Origin: a bacterium
GTDB taxonomy: Bacteria; Actinomycetota; UBA4738; HRBIN12
Assembly (NCBI GenBank): GCA_023251895.1
Contig: JAHEXX010000012.1
Location: 1-32,137, forward strand
Length of the DNA stretch: 32,137 nucleotides
Reading direction: 5' to 3'
Under the pieces are notes generated by a model. That model searched no databases, was not told the DNA's origin, and saw only the letters and a program-made list of their open reading frames with translations. How positions within the stretch are numbered: the first letter of the stretch is position 1; each line of letters starts with the position of its first letter. This document shows positions 16,477 through 24,365 of the stretch, in pieces. The position numbers were made by a program, and so were the translations under genes.

Positions 16477-17543
16477 CAGCTTTGGGTCCCTCCCTCGCGG
16501 CTCGGTTCGCCCGTCCAATACCCATCCTCGACGAACAGGCCCTTGGTCACGTCCGAGCCCACGGGGAACGGAGACGACTGCGCGTACTCGTAGCCCTGGT
16601 CGAATTCCCGCCCGACCCGTTCCTGGATGGCCTTGATGCCGTCGTCGTCGATCACGTCGTGAGCCTTCAGGAGCTCCTCGAACCGCTTCACCGGGTCCTT
16701 GTTCTGCACGTGGTCCTCGAGCAGCTCCCGGGGCACGTACTTGGCTGGATCGTGCCCCGCGTGCCCCCGCCATCGCAGCGATACGGACTCGATCAAGCTG
16801 GGGTCGCCGCCGCGGGCCCGCTCGACGGCGTCGCGGGCCGCCGCGTAGACCTCCAGCACGTTCGCGCCGTCCACCCGCACGCCGGGCATGCCGTACGCCG
16901 CGGCCCGCAATGCGATGCTTGGCACCGCGAACTCGAGCTCGTTCGGCGTCGAGTACGCGTACTGGTTGTTGTTCACGACCCACACGACCGGGAGCCGATG
17001 GATGGCCGAGACGTTCAACGCCTCGTGCCACCGGCCGTTCGACGTGGCGCCGTCGCCGCAGATGGCCATGGCCACGCGGGGCTCCCCTCGCCGCTTGTAC
17101 GCCAGCGCCGCCCCGCAGGCCACGGGATAGGCGATCGGGAGGTGAGAGATGACGGCGAAGGTTCTGTTCCCCTTCCAGTCGCCGATGTGGCTGTTGCCGT
17201 CGCGGCCCCGCGTGTACCCGTCGATGCGGCCCCAGAACTGGGCCATTACCCGGTTGAGGTCGAGTCCCTTGGTGAGCTGGGCGGACAGGTCTCGGTGGGT
17301 GGGGAACAGCGAGTCGTCGGACCGCAACGCGTAGGCCACGCCGACGTGCGTCCCTTCCTGGCCCCGGCCGGAGTAGATGGCGCCGGGCAGCCGGCCCTGC
17401 CGATACAACGCTTCCATGCGCTCGTCGAAGTACCGGCACAGCTTGAGCTTGTACAACACCTCGCGGAGGTGATCCGGGGTGAGGCTCGCCAGCTCTTCGA
17501 CCGCCTCGGCCAAGTACCGCTCCTTCGAAACCTCGGTTGCCAC
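16476..17543 (-). CDS. pdhA: 2-oxoacid dehydrogenase E1 alpha subunit (pyruvate/acetoin type)
   Basis: Alpha subunit of a thiamine-diphosphate E1, 355 residues from the GTG at 17543. GRGQEGTHVGVAYAL, FPTHRDLSAQL and GRDGNSHIGD are family positions, and the cofactor motif is complete: CGDGATSNGRWHEALN through VNNNQYAYS. SLRWRGHAGHDPAKY is the activation-loop region and is closer to pyruvate and acetoin dehydrogenases than to branched-chain ones. Start choice is not firm: AAGGAGG is only 3 bases before the GTG, whereas AAGGAG lies 6 bases before an in-frame TTG ten codons on. The gene is 11 bases downstream of lpd and overlaps the beta gene by one base. Confidence 0.92.
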   Translation of the reverse strand: MATEVSKERYLAEAVEELASLTPDHLREVLYKLKLCRYFDERMEALYRQGRLPGAIYSGRGQEGTHVGVAYALRSDDSLFPTHRDLSAQLTKGLDLNRVMAQFWGRIDGYTRGRDGNSHIGDWKGNRTFAVISHLPIAYPVACGAALAYKRRGEPRVAMAICGDGATSNGRWHEALNVSAIHRLPVVWVVNNNQYAYSTPNELEFAVPSIALRAAAYGMPGVRVDGANVLEVYAAARDAVERARGGDPSLIESVSLRWRGHAGHDPAKYVPRELLEDHVQNKDPVKRFEELLKAHDVIDDDGIKAIQERVGREFDQGYEYAQSSPFPVGSDVTKGLFVEDGYWTGEPSREGGTQS

Positions 17544-17554
17544 CGGCCTCCTTC

Positions 17555-18934
17555 TTACGCCGAGTGCAGCGGCTTGCCCGCGAGCGCGAGGTGCGCCTCG
17601 CCCATGGCCTCGGACAGGGTCGGATGGGGATGGATCAGGGCCGCCACCTCGGCGGGGACGGCCTCCCAGTTCGTGATGAGCATCGCCTCGGAGATGAGGT
17701 CGGTGACGTGCGGTCCGACCATGTGGACGCCGAGAACCGGGCCGCCGTTTACTTCCGTCACGACCTTCACGATGCCGCCCTCGCCCAGGATGTTTGCCTT
17801 CCCCACGCCTTTGAAGTCGAACCGCTCGCTTGCGACGTCGTGACCGCGTTCGACCGCCTGGGCCTCGGTCAGCCCCACCGAGGCGATCTCGGGTGTGCAG
17901 TAGGTGACGCGCGGGAGGTTCGCGTAGTCGATCTCGGGCACCGCGGCGCCGGCGATGCGCTCCGCGACGGCCATCCCCTCCGTGAACGCGACGTGAGCCA
18001 GCTGGAGCGGCGTCGCGGCGACGTCGCCCACGGCCCAGACGTGGGGAACCGTGGTCTGGAGCTGCCCGTCCACCTTCACGAACCCCCGGTCCAGCTCGAC
18101 GCCCGCCCCCTCCAGGCCGAGGCCGTCGGTGACGGGACCCCGACCCACGGCGACCAAGCACACCTCGACGGAGAGGGTCTTTGGCTGGCCGGCGTCCTCG
18201 TAGGCGACGTCCACGAGCTCCCCGGCCGGCTCGACCCGCGATACGTTCGCCCCGGCCACCGTGGTGATCCCGCGTTTGTGGAAGGCCCTCGTGATCTCCT
18301 TGGAAACATCCTCGTCCTCCAAAGGTGCGAGGCGGGGGAGGGCCTCGAGTAGCGTGACCTCGGCGCCGAACGAGCGGTAAAGCGACGCGAACTCGAGCCC
18401 CACGGCCCCCGCACCGATCACGACGGCCGATGCCGGGATGAACGGGAGCCACAAGGCCTGGTCGCTCGCGATGATGCGTCCGGTGATGGTGAGGCCTGGC
18501 AGGAGCTTGGGGGCCGAGCCGGTGGCGATCACCACGTCTGCGGCGGATAGCCGGCGGCCGTCCACCTCGACCGCCGGGCCCTGGGCCAGCCGGGCGTCTC
18601 CTCTCACGACGTCGATCCCCCGGTGCTTCACCAGGGCCGTCAGTCCGGTCACCAACTTGTCGACCATTCTGTTCTCGAAGGCCACGATGGAGATCCAGTC
18701 GGGCTCGCCGGACGCCGTGATGCCCCATTCGGCAGCCCGGTTCACGGTATCCAGGACCTCGGCCGAGCGAAGGAGAGCCTTGGTGGGGATGCACCCGCGG
18801 AGGAGACAGGTGCCGCCGAGACGTTCGTCGCGCTCCACGAGGGCTACGCGCTTGCCGAGTTGGGCCGACCGCAGGGCCGCGGAGTACCCGCCGGTACCCG
18901 CGCCTATCACGACTACGTCATAGCCATCCGACAT
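17555..18934 (-). CDS. lpdA: Dihydrolipoyl dehydrogenase (E3)
   Basis: Flavoprotein that reoxidises dihydrolipoyl groups with NAD+, 459 residues. FAD is bound by VVVIGAGTGGYSAA. The redox-active disulfide is C43/C48 in GGTCLLRGCIPTK, NAD is bound through VVIGAGAVGLEFAS, and VWAVGDVA precedes the second FAD contact. The catalytic His-Glu pair is H437 and E442 in HPHPTLSE. I start it at ATG 18934 (MSDGYDVVVIG), not at the in-frame ATG at 18970, because the shorter form begins at the FAD motif and a plausible -10 box (TAACAT, minus strand, 18945-18950) would make the transcript almost leaderless. It heads the lpd-E1-E2-lipB operon and can also serve glycine cleavage as L protein. Confidence 0.95.
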   Translation of the reverse strand: MSDGYDVVVIGAGTGGYSAALRSAQLGKRVALVERDERLGGTCLLRGCIPTKALLRSAEVLDTVNRAAEWGITASGEPDWISIVAFENRMVDKLVTGLTALVKHRGIDVVRGDARLAQGPAVEVDGRRLSAADVVIATGSAPKLLPGLTITGRIIASDQALWLPFIPASAVVIGAGAVGLEFASLYRSFGAEVTLLEALPRLAPLEDEDVSKEITRAFHKRGITTVAGANVSRVEPAGELVDVAYEDAGQPKTLSVEVCLVAVGRGPVTDGLGLEGAGVELDRGFVKVDGQLQTTVPHVWAVGDVAATPLQLAHVAFTEGMAVAERIAGAAVPEIDYANLPRVTYCTPEIASVGLTEAQAVERGHDVASERFDFKGVGKANILGEGGIVKVVTEVNGGPVLGVHMVGPHVTDLISEAMLITNWEAVPAEVAALIHPHPTLSEAMGEAHLALAGKPLHSA

Positions 18935-19005
18935 CCAACCGGCAATGTTACCGCCCCTGGCAGTTCCCAACGGGGAACGGCGCGGGCCGTAGGATGTGGG
19001 CCCGG
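18935..19005. promoter_or_regulatory. Divergent lpd/gcvT promoter region with a perfect dyad
   Basis: This short region separates two divergent genes. It contains a perfect inverted repeat, GTTCCCAACGGGGAAC (18963-18978; six-base arms, four-base centre). On the minus strand TAACAT (18945-18950) could be the -10 box of lpd; on the plus strand TAGGAT (18990-18995) could be that of gcvT. The dyad falls near the -35 position of both. In each case the expected transcription start lies within a few bases of the start codon, suggesting leaderless or nearly leaderless mRNAs. The dyad is seen directly; the promoters and a shared regulator are inferred. Confidence 0.45.
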
Positions 19006-20109
19006 ATGGTGGCGGAGACCCTCAAGCACAGCCCCCTGGAGGAGGAGCACCTGGCGCTCGGCGCCAAGGTCGGACCGTTCGCCGGCTGGGCCATGCCGAT
19101 CGAGTACGCGGGGGCGGTTTCCGAGCACCGGGCCGTCCGTGAGCGGGTGGGTCTGTTCGATCTCACGCATCTGGGAAAGGTGGACGTCACCGGCCCCGGC
19201 GCCCTCGGCATGCTCCAGCGGGTGGTCACCGGGGACCTGTCGAAGACCGAGGTCGGCCACGCGCTGTACAACCTCGTTCTGAACGACCGGGGCGGCATCG
19301 TGGAGGACCTGATCGTGTACCGGCTCGGGGACGACCGGTACTTCGTGGTTCCGAACGCGGCCAATGCCGTGCGTGTCCTACGCATGCTGGAGGAGGAGAA
19401 GGCCCTGGGGCCCCTACACCTCATGTACCACCAGGATTGGTGCTTCCTGGCCGTCCAGGGCCCGAGGTCGGTGGAGGTCACCGGAAAGGTGTTAACGGGG
19501 GCCTCGGAGCTCGAGTTCATGCGGTGCACCGAGACCGAGTACCGGCGCCGACCCGTCATCCTGACCCGCTCCGGGTACACGGGCGAGGTGGGGTTCGAGC
19601 TGTTCACGTACCAGGACATCGCCGTGGAGCTGTGGCATGACCTCCTGGAAGCCGGATCCCCGTTCGACATCCAACCTTGTGGTCTGGCGGCTCGGGACGT
19701 CCTCCGCCTGGAGATGGGATATGCGCTGTATGGGCAGGACCTGTCGGAGGACCGCACGCCGCTCGAGGCCGGGCTGTCCTGGACCCTGGCCCTGGACAAG
19801 CCCTCGGGGTTCCGAGGACGCGACGCCGTGCTCCGTCAACAGCGGGAGGGGATCCCCGGCCGCCTCCGTGGGCTGCTGATGGCCGACAGGCGGCACATAC
19901 CGCGAGCCCACTGCCAGGTCTTCGATCGCAACCGACGGGTCGGGGAGGTGACCAGCGGGACGTTCTCTCCGACGCTCCAGCGGGGGATAGCGCTCGCCTA
20001 CCTCAGGCCCGAGATGGACCTCGGGGCGGCCCTCGAGGTCGAGATCCGGGGACGACGTGGCTCGGCCCAGATCGTGCGACCGCCGTTCGTGGATCGGAGC
20101 CCGCGCTAG
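19006..20109 (+). CDS. gcvT: Aminomethyltransferase, glycine cleavage T protein
   Basis: Takes the aminomethyl group from lipoyl-GcvH, releases ammonia and makes 5,10-methylene-tetrahydrofolate. The 367 residues cover the whole family: KVGPFAGWAMPIEYAGAVSEHRAVR at the N-terminus (conserved core GWAMPIEY), LFDLTHLGKVDVTGPGA, GGIVEDLIVYRL with the catalytic-region aspartate, RSGYTGEVGFEL, CGLAARDVLRLEMGYALYG, and the C-terminal GEVTSGTFSPTL. ATG 19006 is preferred over the in-frame ATG 18994 because the latter lies inside the likely -10 box. It is divergent from lpd, whose product reoxidises GcvH. gcvH and gcvP are not in the window. It ends 3 bases from the convergent lipoprotein gene. Confidence 0.94.
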   Translation: MVAETLKHSPLEEEHLALGAKVGPFAGWAMPIEYAGAVSEHRAVRERVGLFDLTHLGKVDVTGPGALGMLQRVVTGDLSKTEVGHALYNLVLNDRGGIVEDLIVYRLGDDRYFVVPNAANAVRVLRMLEEEKALGPLHLMYHQDWCFLAVQGPRSVEVTGKVLTGASELEFMRCTETEYRRRPVILTRSGYTGEVGFELFTYQDIAVELWHDLLEAGSPFDIQPCGLAARDVLRLEMGYALYGQDLSEDRTPLEAGLSWTLALDKPSGFRGRDAVLRQQREGIPGRLRGLLMADRRHIPRAHCQVFDRNRRVGEVTSGTFSPTLQRGIALAYLRPEMDLGAALEVEIRGRRGSAQIVRPPFVDRSPR

Positions 20110-20112
20110 GCT

Positions 20113-20814
20113 TCAAGCCCTCGAGGCGTGGATGAAGTCGGTGACGGTGGCCCCGTCGAACTGGGTGGAGCGCAGCAGCTCGTGGAGCTGCGCCCGGGCT
20201 CGCGCCGAATCCTTCAGCACGGCTACCACGACGTAGAGGCCCGAGCTCGGGATCCCAACGCGGCGGACCGGTCCGTAGCCCGGCGCCGCCACGAAGTAGG
20301 CCCACCTGGTCAGCGTTCCCTCCGTTCGACACGTGCCGTGCGCCCGGGCCACGTAGTCGCCCGGGGAGGATGTCCTGCCTTCCATGAAGGCCGGGCGGTG
20401 GTTCACGTACACCTCGTGAGCCGTTCGATCGCACCGGTTCGAGTGCAGGAGGCTCTCCACCGCTGGGCCCGTGGCGGCCAGGTAGTAGAAGTCGGACGGC
20501 ACGCCCACCCGTCCCACGTCGACCCACACGGCGGCCATCCCCTCTACCGACCCGTCCACGTGAGCCCACGCCCGTGGTCGGGGCGAGGCGATGAAGCCCT
20601 CCTGAGACGTCCCGGGGACGGCGGCGGCGACCGGTTCCCACTCTTGCGGGACCAGGGCCCGAACCGGCCCGAACGTGACCTCGTTGTATGGAGCGGCGGG
20701 GGAGGGGCGGATCTGGAGCTCGGGGCCGTACCGCGGCACGGGTGCCATCGCTCGGACGTCGCGACAACCCGCGGCGACCAATGCGATCGCGAAACCGATG
20801 ACGAGTCTGCGCAC
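20113..20814 (-). CDS. Putative lipoprotein of unknown function
   Basis: I do not recognise the family. From GTG 20814 the product is 233 residues, starting with a lipoprotein signal peptide: MRRLV, a hydrophobic stretch, and the lipobox VAAGC with lipidated C17. GGGGGA lies 9 bases before this GTG. An ATG at 20838 is in frame but has no ribosome-binding site. The mature part is soluble and beta-rich, with segments such as FGPVRALVPQEWEPV and GSVEGMAAVWVDVG, two cysteines (SNRCDRTAHE and GTCRTEGT) that could form a disulfide, and many aromatics. It is predicted to be anchored outside the membrane. It is divergent from the cobalamin riboswitch and convergent with gcvT; neither neighbour suggests a role. 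Confidence 0.72.
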   Translation of the reverse strand: MRRLVIGFAIALVAAGCRDVRAMAPVPRYGPELQIRPSPAAPYNEVTFGPVRALVPQEWEPVAAAVPGTSQEGFIASPRPRAWAHVDGSVEGMAAVWVDVGRVGVPSDFYYLAATGPAVESLLHSNRCDRTAHEVYVNHRPAFMEGRTSSPGDYVARAHGTCRTEGTLTRWAYFVAAPGYGPVRRVGIPSSGLYVVVAVLKDSARARAQLHELLRSTQFDGATVTDFIHASRA

Positions 20815-20923
20815 CCCGTCGATTCCCCCGGCGAGCATAGCGACCGGGCCGATTTCCCGCCAGCCGGCCTGATGCTACGATCCGCGGGAATCGCATAGGT
20901 ATCGCGTCCTCGCGGCGGCCCGG

Positions 20924-21102
20924 TCGGGCGGTTCCCGGTCGGGCCGGAGGCGCTGGGGTGTTCCCCGTCGCCGAAGAGGGAAGCCGGTGCAAGGCCGGCA
21001 CGGTCGCGCCACTGTGACCGGGGAGCGAACCCGACGGAACCACTGGGGAAACCCGGGAAGGGTCGGGGGAGCGAGGATCCGGGAGTCAGGAGACCTGCCC
21101 GA
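20924..21102 (+). promoter_or_regulatory. Cobalamin riboswitch
   Basis: An adenosylcobalamin-type aptamer upstream of btuFCD. The B12 box AGTCAGGAGACCTGCC (21084-21099) is essentially consensus. Further conserved blocks come in the right order: GGGAAGCCGGTGCAAG (around 20979-20994), the GCCACTGTGAC segment near 21008-21018, and the AAACCCGGGAAGGGTC arm near 21050-21063. The closing P1 helix can form between TCGGGCGG (20924-20931) and the CTGCCCGA after the box (21095-21102, with wobble pairs). Just downstream, the Shine-Dalgarno of btuF sits in the loop of a small hairpin closed by GCGT and ACGC (around 21126-21141), so control may be at translation initiation. That last point is inference. 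Confidence 0.95.
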
Positions 21103-21143
21103 GGACAGAGAGACGGTCGTCCTTCGCGTGAGAGGAGACGCTC

Positions 21144-22088
21144 GTGAGACCGTTCCGCTCCCTCGCTCCGCTCCTGGTATGCCTCGGCCTGGCCGCCGCC
21201 TGCGTCGGGGGCGCCACCCCCTCCGAAGGCCCCGGGTCGCCGGCGCGGGCGGCGGCCTCGTTCCCCTTCACGCTCGTGGACGATGCCGGCGTGCGGGTCA
21301 CCCTCGACCGGCAGCCGCAGCGGATCGTGACGTTCGCACCGTCGAACACGGAGATCGTCTACGCCCTCGGCCTCGGCGACCGGCTGGTGGGCGTCTCCGG
21401 CAGGTACGACGACTACCCGCCCGAGGCGAAGCGGGTGGAGGAGATCGGTGGCGCCGGCGATTTCGGGGCGGATCCGAACATCGAGAAGGTCGTAGCGTTG
21501 CAGCCCGATCTCATGCTCGCCATCTCGGGAGGCGATGAGTGGAAGGCGGAGCTTCGCGATCTCGGCGTGCCGGTGTTCACGATCAACGCGACCGACTTCG
21601 ACGATCTGCTGCACGACATCCGCACGGTCGGCCGGCTGACCGGTGCAGTAGGGTCCGCCGCCTCGCTCACCGAGCGCATGGCGTCGGTCGCCAAGGACAT
21701 CGAGGGCGCCGCCGCTTCGAGCGCGCGAGTCTCGTGCTTCTTCGAGGTCTTCTACCCACCCCTCACCACGGTGGGGCCCGACACCTTCATCGCCGACCTG
21801 CTGAACCGGGCTGGCTGTGACTCGGTGTCGGCCGGTGCCAAGCGCGACTATCCCGAGTGGTCGGTGGACGACCTCGTACGCCGGCAGCCCGCTGTCTACC
21901 TCGTCTCGTCGGAGTCTGGGGTGAGCCCCGGGGATGTGGCGAAGCGACCTGGCTTCGATGCGATCGAGGCGGTCGCCCGGGGCGACGTGGTGTTGATCGA
22001 CTCCGACCTGATCAGCCGACCGGGCCCGCGGGTGGTCCAGGGGCTGCAGGAGCTGGCCACGGCCATTCACCAGGAGGCCGGGCTGTGA
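21144..22088 (+). CDS. btuF: Cobalamin ABC transporter substrate-binding lipoprotein BtuF
   Basis: Extracytoplasmic binding protein of a vitamin B12 importer, 314 residues. The signal peptide ends at the lipobox LAAAC (C20), so the protein should be a membrane-anchored lipoprotein, as expected without an outer-membrane BtuB partner. The fold is a class III helical-backbone binder: QRIVTFAPSNTEIVYALGLGDRLVGVSGRYDDYP, of which the core APSNTEI and GRYDDYP are hallmarks, then VVALQPDLMLA and the second lobe from about residue 180 (FFEVFYPPLTTVGPDTFI). The GTG start is preceded by GAGGAG. The riboswitch upstream makes cobalamin the likely substrate rather than a siderophore. The stop overlaps the btuC start (GTGA). 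Confidence 0.94.
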   Translation: MRPFRSLAPLLVCLGLAAACVGGATPSEGPGSPARAAASFPFTLVDDAGVRVTLDRQPQRIVTFAPSNTEIVYALGLGDRLVGVSGRYDDYPPEAKRVEEIGGAGDFGADPNIEKVVALQPDLMLAISGGDEWKAELRDLGVPVFTINATDFDDLLHDIRTVGRLTGAVGSAASLTERMASVAKDIEGAAASSARVSCFFEVFYPPLTTVGPDTFIADLLNRAGCDSVSAGAKRDYPEWSVDDLVRRQPAVYLVSSESGVSPGDVAKRPGFDAIEAVARGDVVLIDSDLISRPGPRVVQGLQELATAIHQEAGL

Positions 22089-23125
22089 GCGCCGCGTCGC
22101 GCCGGTACCGGCGCCTGCTAGCAGCTCTGGCGGTCGCCCTGGTCGCGAGCGCGCTGTTGGCGGTGGCGGTCGGGGCGGTATGGATCTCGCCGGTCGACGC
22201 CGCCAGGCTGATCGCCTGGAAGCTCGGCCTCTCGGCCCGCCCGCCGGTCCCGCATTCGACGGAAGTCATCCTGTTCCAGCTCCGCCTGCCCCGTGTGCTG
22301 CTGGCCGGCGTCGTGGGAGCGGCCCTGGCGGCGTCGGGCCTGGTGTTCCAGGGGCTGTTCCGGAACCCCCTCGCCGACCCGGCCATCGTGGGCGTCTCGT
22401 CCGGGGCTGCCCTGGGTGCAGTCGCGGTCATCGTCCTGGGGGGGGCCGGAGCCCTGGGCGGGTACGGCGTGCCACTGGCCGCCTTCGTCGGTGCGCTGCT
22501 CGCGGCGTTCCTGGTCTTCCGGCTGGCCCGGATCGGCCCCACCGTGCACGTGGCCACGCTCCTTCTGGCCGGGATCGCGGTGGCCGCCATCATCTCGGCG
22601 GTGATCTCCCTCCTCATGTCGTTCTCGGGGGAGGAGGTTCGGTCGATCTACCGGTGGCTGCTGGGCGGACTGCAGGCCCGTGGGTGGACGTCGCTGTGGC
22701 AGGTCGTCCCGCTCGTCCTGCTCGGGATGGCCGCGGCCGCTCTGACCGCCCACGAGTTGAACGTCGTGTCGCTGGGGGAGGAGCGGGCCGCGCAACTCGG
22801 GGTGGAGGTCGATCGCCTGAAGCGGCGGGCCGTGGCTGTGGGGTCCCTGTTGGCGGCGGCGGCGGTTTCGGTGGCCGGCGTGATCGGCTTCGTGGGTCTG
22901 ATGACGCCCCACGTGCTCCGGCTGATCGTGGGAGCCGACCACCGGCGTCTACTGCCGGCCGTGCTGTTGGCCGGCCCCACCCTGTTGATCCTGGCCGACC
23001 TGGTCGCGCGAGTGGCCCTAGCCCCGGAGGAACTCCCCGTGGGCGCCATCACCGCGCTTCTGGGAGGACCGTTCTTCCTGTTCCTGCTGCGCCGTGAAAG
23101 GAAGGCGGCGGGTGCCCGGGCCTGA
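22085..23125 (+). CDS. btuC: Cobalamin ABC transporter permease BtuC
   Basis: Inner-membrane permease of the FecCD/BtuC family, 346 residues with about ten hydrophobic helices. Signature segments are LRLPRVLLAGVVGAALAASG, VFQGLFRNPLADPAIVGVSSGAALG, the coupling-helix region SLGEERAAQLGVEVDRLKRRA, and the C-terminal GFVGLMTPHVLRLIVGADHR, then PEELPVGAITALLGGPFFLFLL. I start it at GTG 22085, which overlaps the btuF stop by 4 bases; the open frame upstream is antisense-like and has no family match. The product should form a homodimer with two BtuD subunits. Confidence 0.95.
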   Translation: MSAASRRYRRLLAALAVALVASALLAVAVGAVWISPVDAARLIAWKLGLSARPPVPHSTEVILFQLRLPRVLLAGVVGAALAASGLVFQGLFRNPLADPAIVGVSSGAALGAVAVIVLGGAGALGGYGVPLAAFVGALLAAFLVFRLARIGPTVHVATLLLAGIAVAAIISAVISLLMSFSGEEVRSIYRWLLGGLQARGWTSLWQVVPLVLLGMAAAALTAHELNVVSLGEERAAQLGVEVDRLKRRAVAVGSLLAAAAVSVAGVIGFVGLMTPHVLRLIVGADHRRLLPAVLLAGPTLLILADLVARVALAPEELPVGAITALLGGPFFLFLLRRERKAAGARA

Positions 23126-24365
23126 GTCGTTCGTCGTCCTGGAGGGCGTGACCGCCGGCTACGGCGCGACGCCCGTCGTGCAGGACGTGTCGCTCTCGGT
23201 CGCTGCAGGCGAAGTGGTGGGCCTGGTGGGGCCGAACGGCTCGGGCAAGACATCGCTCATCCGGGCGGCCTCGCGGGCCTTGCGGCCTTCGGCCGGGCGG
23301 GTGATGATCGGCGGTCGCGATCCGTACGCCCTGTCCGCCCGCGAGGCCGCCCGGATGGTTGCGGTCGTCCCGCAGGACCTGCACCCCGCGTTCTCGTTCA
23401 CCGCCCTGGAGATGGTGCTGCTGGGCCGGTCGCCGTACCTGTCGCCGTGGGGCGGGGGCGGCGCGGCCGACTGGGCTCGGGCCCGGGACGCGATGGCCGC
23501 CACCGAGGTGCAGCACCTCGCCGATCGACCCATCGATGAGCTCTCGGGGGGGGAACGCCGCCGGGTGATCCTGTCCCAGGCCCTGGCCCAGGACGCCCCG
23601 GCCCTGCTGCTGGACGAGCCGACCACCCACCTGGACCTCCGCCACGTGCTGGATCTCCTCGGGGTGGTGCGAGCGCTGGCCGAGCGGCAGGACAAGGCGG
23701 TGCTGGCGGTGCTGCACGACCTCAACCTGGCTTCCTCGGCGTGCGACCGGCTGGTGGTGTTGCACCGCGGGCGGGTGGTCGCCGAGGGCGAGCCGCAGGA
23801 CGTGGTAACCGCCGACCTGCTCGGCTCGGTCTGGGGGGTCGAAGCCGAGGTCCGACCGAGCGAGGCCACCGGCCGCCCCGCTGTCCTGCTGGGACCCCCG
23901 CGGGGGGTTCCGGCGCCGCTGGGCCGTGGAGCCCACATCATCGGGGGCGCGGGGCGCGGTGCGCCGCTGATGCGGCGGCTGGCCGAGCGGGGCTACGACG
24001 TGAGCGCCGGGGTCCTGCACGGTACCGATACCGATGCCTTCGTCGCCGAGCGGCTCAACCTGGTCCGGGTGACGGTTCCGCCGTTCTCGTCGATCGATCA
24101 GGAGAGCGCGGCCGAATGCCGGGCGTTGATCGCTGCCGCCGACCTGCTCCTCGTGTGCGACGCCCCGTTCGGCCCGGGCAACGTCGCCAACCTGGACCTG
24201 GCGCTGGAAGCAGCGAGGGGCGGCACGCGGACCATCCTGCTTGAGCAGATCCCCATCGACGAACGGGACTTCACGGGCGGAGCGGCCGCGGAACGCTGGC
24301 GGGCCCTGCGCGATCTGGCGGCGGTGGTCCGGACCTACGAGGACGTGATGGCCGAGGTGGGCTGA
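23112..24365 (+). CDS. btuD: Cobalamin ABC transporter ATPase BtuD with extra C-terminal domain
   Basis: ATP-binding subunit of the B12 importer, 417 residues, about 160 longer than a usual BtuD. The ABC part (1 to about 250) has Walker A GPNGSGKT (40-47), Q loop VVPQDL, signature LSGGERRR, Walker B ALLLDEPT and the H loop LHDLNLA. After a Pro-rich link, a second domain (about 255-417) begins with HIIGGAGRGAPLMRRLAERGYDV, a Rossmann-like glycine-rich turn, followed by GVLHGTDTDAFVAERL, VTVPPFSSID, ADLLLVCDAPFGPGNVANLD and RTILLEQIP. I recall similar tails on some archaeal and bacterial B12 ATPases, but know no established function. GTG 23112 has GGAAGG upstream and overlaps btuC by 14 bases; GTG 23094 is also possible. 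The 3' end overlaps the convergent kinase gene by 31 bases. Confidence 0.93.
   Translation: MPGPESFVVLEGVTAGYGATPVVQDVSLSVAAGEVVGLVGPNGSGKTSLIRAASRALRPSAGRVMIGGRDPYALSAREAARMVAVVPQDLHPAFSFTALEMVLLGRSPYLSPWGGGGAADWARARDAMAATEVQHLADRPIDELSGGERRRVILSQALAQDAPALLLDEPTTHLDLRHVLDLLGVVRALAERQDKAVLAVLHDLNLASSACDRLVVLHRGRVVAEGEPQDVVTADLLGSVWGVEAEVRPSEATGRPAVLLGPPRGVPAPLGRGAHIIGGAGRGAPLMRRLAERGYDVSAGVLHGTDTDAFVAERLNLVRVTVPPFSSIDQESAAECRALIAAADLLLVCDAPFGPGNVANLDLALEAARGGTRTILLEQIPIDERDFTGGAAAERWRALRDLAAVVRTYEDVMAEVG

Noticed and set aside
17544-18794. N-terminal extension of the second E1 alpha frame across lpd.
   Set aside because: The extension is antisense-like low-complexity sequence inside the certain lpd gene; family similarity starts only at 17543.
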